DNA from: Selenomonas sp. AE3005
GTDB taxonomy: Bacteria; Bacillota; Negativicutes; Selenomonadales; Selenomonadaceae
Direction of reading: 5' to 3'
DNA: 31,630 nt
NCBI RefSeq assembly: GCF_905233635.1
Contig: NZ_CAJODG010000022.1
Span: forward strand, 1-31,630
Shown here: in pieces, positions 30,928-31,630 of the stretch
How the letters are laid out: each line of letters begins with the position of its first letter
How positions within the stretch are numbered: position 1 is the stretch's first letter
Position numbers and translations under genes: made by a program
The notes under the pieces: model-generated
Database searches by the model: none
What the model was told of the DNA's origin: nothing
The model's input: only the letters and a program-made list of their open reading frames with translations

Positions 30928-31227
30928 TCACTTCATCTTCAAGTCCAGCAACACCTTGTCTGTCTCCCACGGAGAGATAACCGTATAGCCGATTCCAGCC
31001 CCATCCAAGACCGCTTTGATTTCTTCGCCTTTCACCTTGGCTCGTTCCAGATTGGTTTCCTTACGCCCATCAATGCTGATGAATTCGTCATTCCGATGGA
31101 GTAAATATTCCACATTGTCACCCACCAGCTCCGTCTTATGCCCCTTGCGCTTCAGCTTCGAAAAAATATCTGCGGCGATGGTGCTCTTGCCAATGCCTGC
31201 ACCGCCATAAAAGTTCAGTACCTTCAA
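30928..31227 (-). pseudogene. Internally deleted P-loop NTPase gene (AAA_28/phage-type nucleotide-binding family)
   Basis: From TTG 31227 (AGGAG seven bases upstream) the frame gives a 99-residue protein, MKVLNFYGGAGIGKSTIAAD onward, with a clear Walker A (GGAGIGKST, 8-16) and KLKRKGHKTELV after it. Intact members of this family have about 170-180 residues with a middle part containing Walker B. Here the N-terminal 35 residues are followed after a short stretch by sequence resembling the normal C-terminus (GRKETNLERAKVKGEEIKAV then GIGYTVI). The middle, including Walker B, seems deleted. A shortened working protein cannot be excluded. It is upstream of def, probably in one transcript. Confidence 0.55.
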
Positions 31228-31346
31228 CCTAAAACTCCTGTTCGTTCTTAGAATTTTACAATAATCATTATACACCACAGAAGGGCTGTTCTCTACCAAA
31301 TAAAGAACAAAAAGACTATCTTCGAAAAAGCAGAACCTTTATTAGA

Positions 31347-31382
31347 CAAAAAAACGTAGGCTGTTTCAAGCAACCTACGTTA
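31347..31382 (-). terminator. Terminator of a gene or remnant to the right
   Basis: On the - strand AACGTAGGTTG and CAGCCTACGTT (one G-T wobble) with a seven-base loop are followed by T7. It implies transcription arriving from beyond or within the right end. Confidence 0.8.
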
Positions 31383-31420
31383 ACTATCACAAAATTCCGT
31401 ATTTTACGCTCCAGTGCGCA

Positions 31421-31510
31421 TCAAGACAAAACCAAGTCAGAAAACAGCCTGCCGGAAGCTGGCTGGTACTTCTCCATCATAATCTCCTCTGCTATCCTAT
31501 ATTCACGCAT
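31421..31510 (-). CDS. Possible 29-residue ORF or truncated gene, unknown function
   Basis: ATG 31510 has AGAAGG eight bases upstream and opens MREYRIAEEIMMEKYQPASG, with nine further residues before TGA. Nothing recognisable is present. It could be a truncated gene or chance; a terminator follows 39 bases later. Confidence 0.25.
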   Translation of the reverse strand: MREYRIAEEIMMEKYQPASGRLFSDLVLS

Positions 31511-31531
31511 GCTTATAACCTTCTTCCGCAG

Positions 31532-31563
31532 ATATCGGCAAAAATCCCATTTTTTGCCGATAT
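31532..31563. repeat. 13-bp perfect inverted repeat
   Basis: ATATCGGCAAAAA and TTTTTGCCGATAT surround the six-base centre TCCCAT. No T-run follows the stem itself, so it looks more like an operator or a repeat unit than a terminator. Confidence 0.6.
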
Positions 31564-31630
31564 GCTACTATCTCTTTATTACCGTCAAACAGCACCAATA
31601 TCACAGATGCACTTTAAATGCCTTTTTTAT

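Larger units (their letters stand above)
31228..31630. other. Gene-poor right end of window
   Basis: This 403-base stretch holds no convincing gene. It contains an AT-rich leader for the truncated NTPase (31228-31345), a terminator for a gene entering from the right (31347-31382), a doubtful 29-codon frame (31421-31510) and a 13-bp perfect inverted repeat (31532-31563). The last 65 bases show nothing. Confidence 0.6.

Overview
The window looks like chromosome from a diderm Firmicute (Negativicutes, probably Selenomonadales). It combines Firmicutes gene order (rpsO-pnp, pcrA-ligA), strong AGGAGG-type ribosome sites and a CBS/DRTGG family II pyrophosphatase with an outer-membrane two-partner secretion (TPS) system that needs a second membrane. 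The genus cannot be named from sequence alone. No tRNA, rRNA or CRISPR array was seen.

Left end (1-3210, + strand) is accessory DNA. The tail of an IS3-type transposase is followed by a tightly packed six-gene cassette (183-2917): a papain/C39-like thiol-peptidase candidate, four small proteins of unknown function (two of them Cys-rich, one with a membrane segment) and a basic, Tyr/Arg-rich GMSG-repeat protein. I recognise these sequence patterns, from memory, as unnamed proteins of gut Firmicutes prophages; their function is not known to me. A terminator closes the cassette. It is followed by two sets of direct repeats spaced about one helical turn apart, a 14-bp-arm palindrome resembling dif/lox-type sites, and a 20-bp perfect hairpin. 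This looks like an integration or recombination border next to a hicAB toxin-antitoxin pair.

3214-10429 (- strand) holds hicAB, rpsO-pnp with a terminator between the two, a LysR regulator overlapping a GNAT-like gene, and btuR/cobO-ilvD. A divergent, membrane-anchored SGNH hydrolase lies at 10512-12131 (+).

12185-21801 (- strand) is a TPS locus in the order tpsA2, tpsA1, tpsB: two homologous exoproteins and one TpsB transporter. Each exoprotein has a TPS domain, a beta-helix-like region, an inserted C-type-lectin-like segment with EPN and WND/WDD motifs, a Pro-rich linker and a nearly identical C-terminal domain. tpsA2 appears to have lost a C-terminal tail of about 42 residues by a one-base frameshift.

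21964-31227 (- strand) is mostly housekeeping: a secreted CAP protein with a long leader, ligA and pcrA separated by a 77-nt imperfect palindrome, a Mn-dependent pyrophosphatase, csrA, ndk, and a gamma-carbonic-anhydrase-like protein. It ends with short PDF-type deformylase DNA flanked by two degraded genes: a 37-codon YaiI/YqxD stub and an internally deleted P-loop NTPase. The last 400 bases hold a terminator for an off-window gene, a 13-bp perfect inverted repeat and one doubtful 29-codon ORF. Non-ATG starts (TTG or GTG) are frequent on this stretch.
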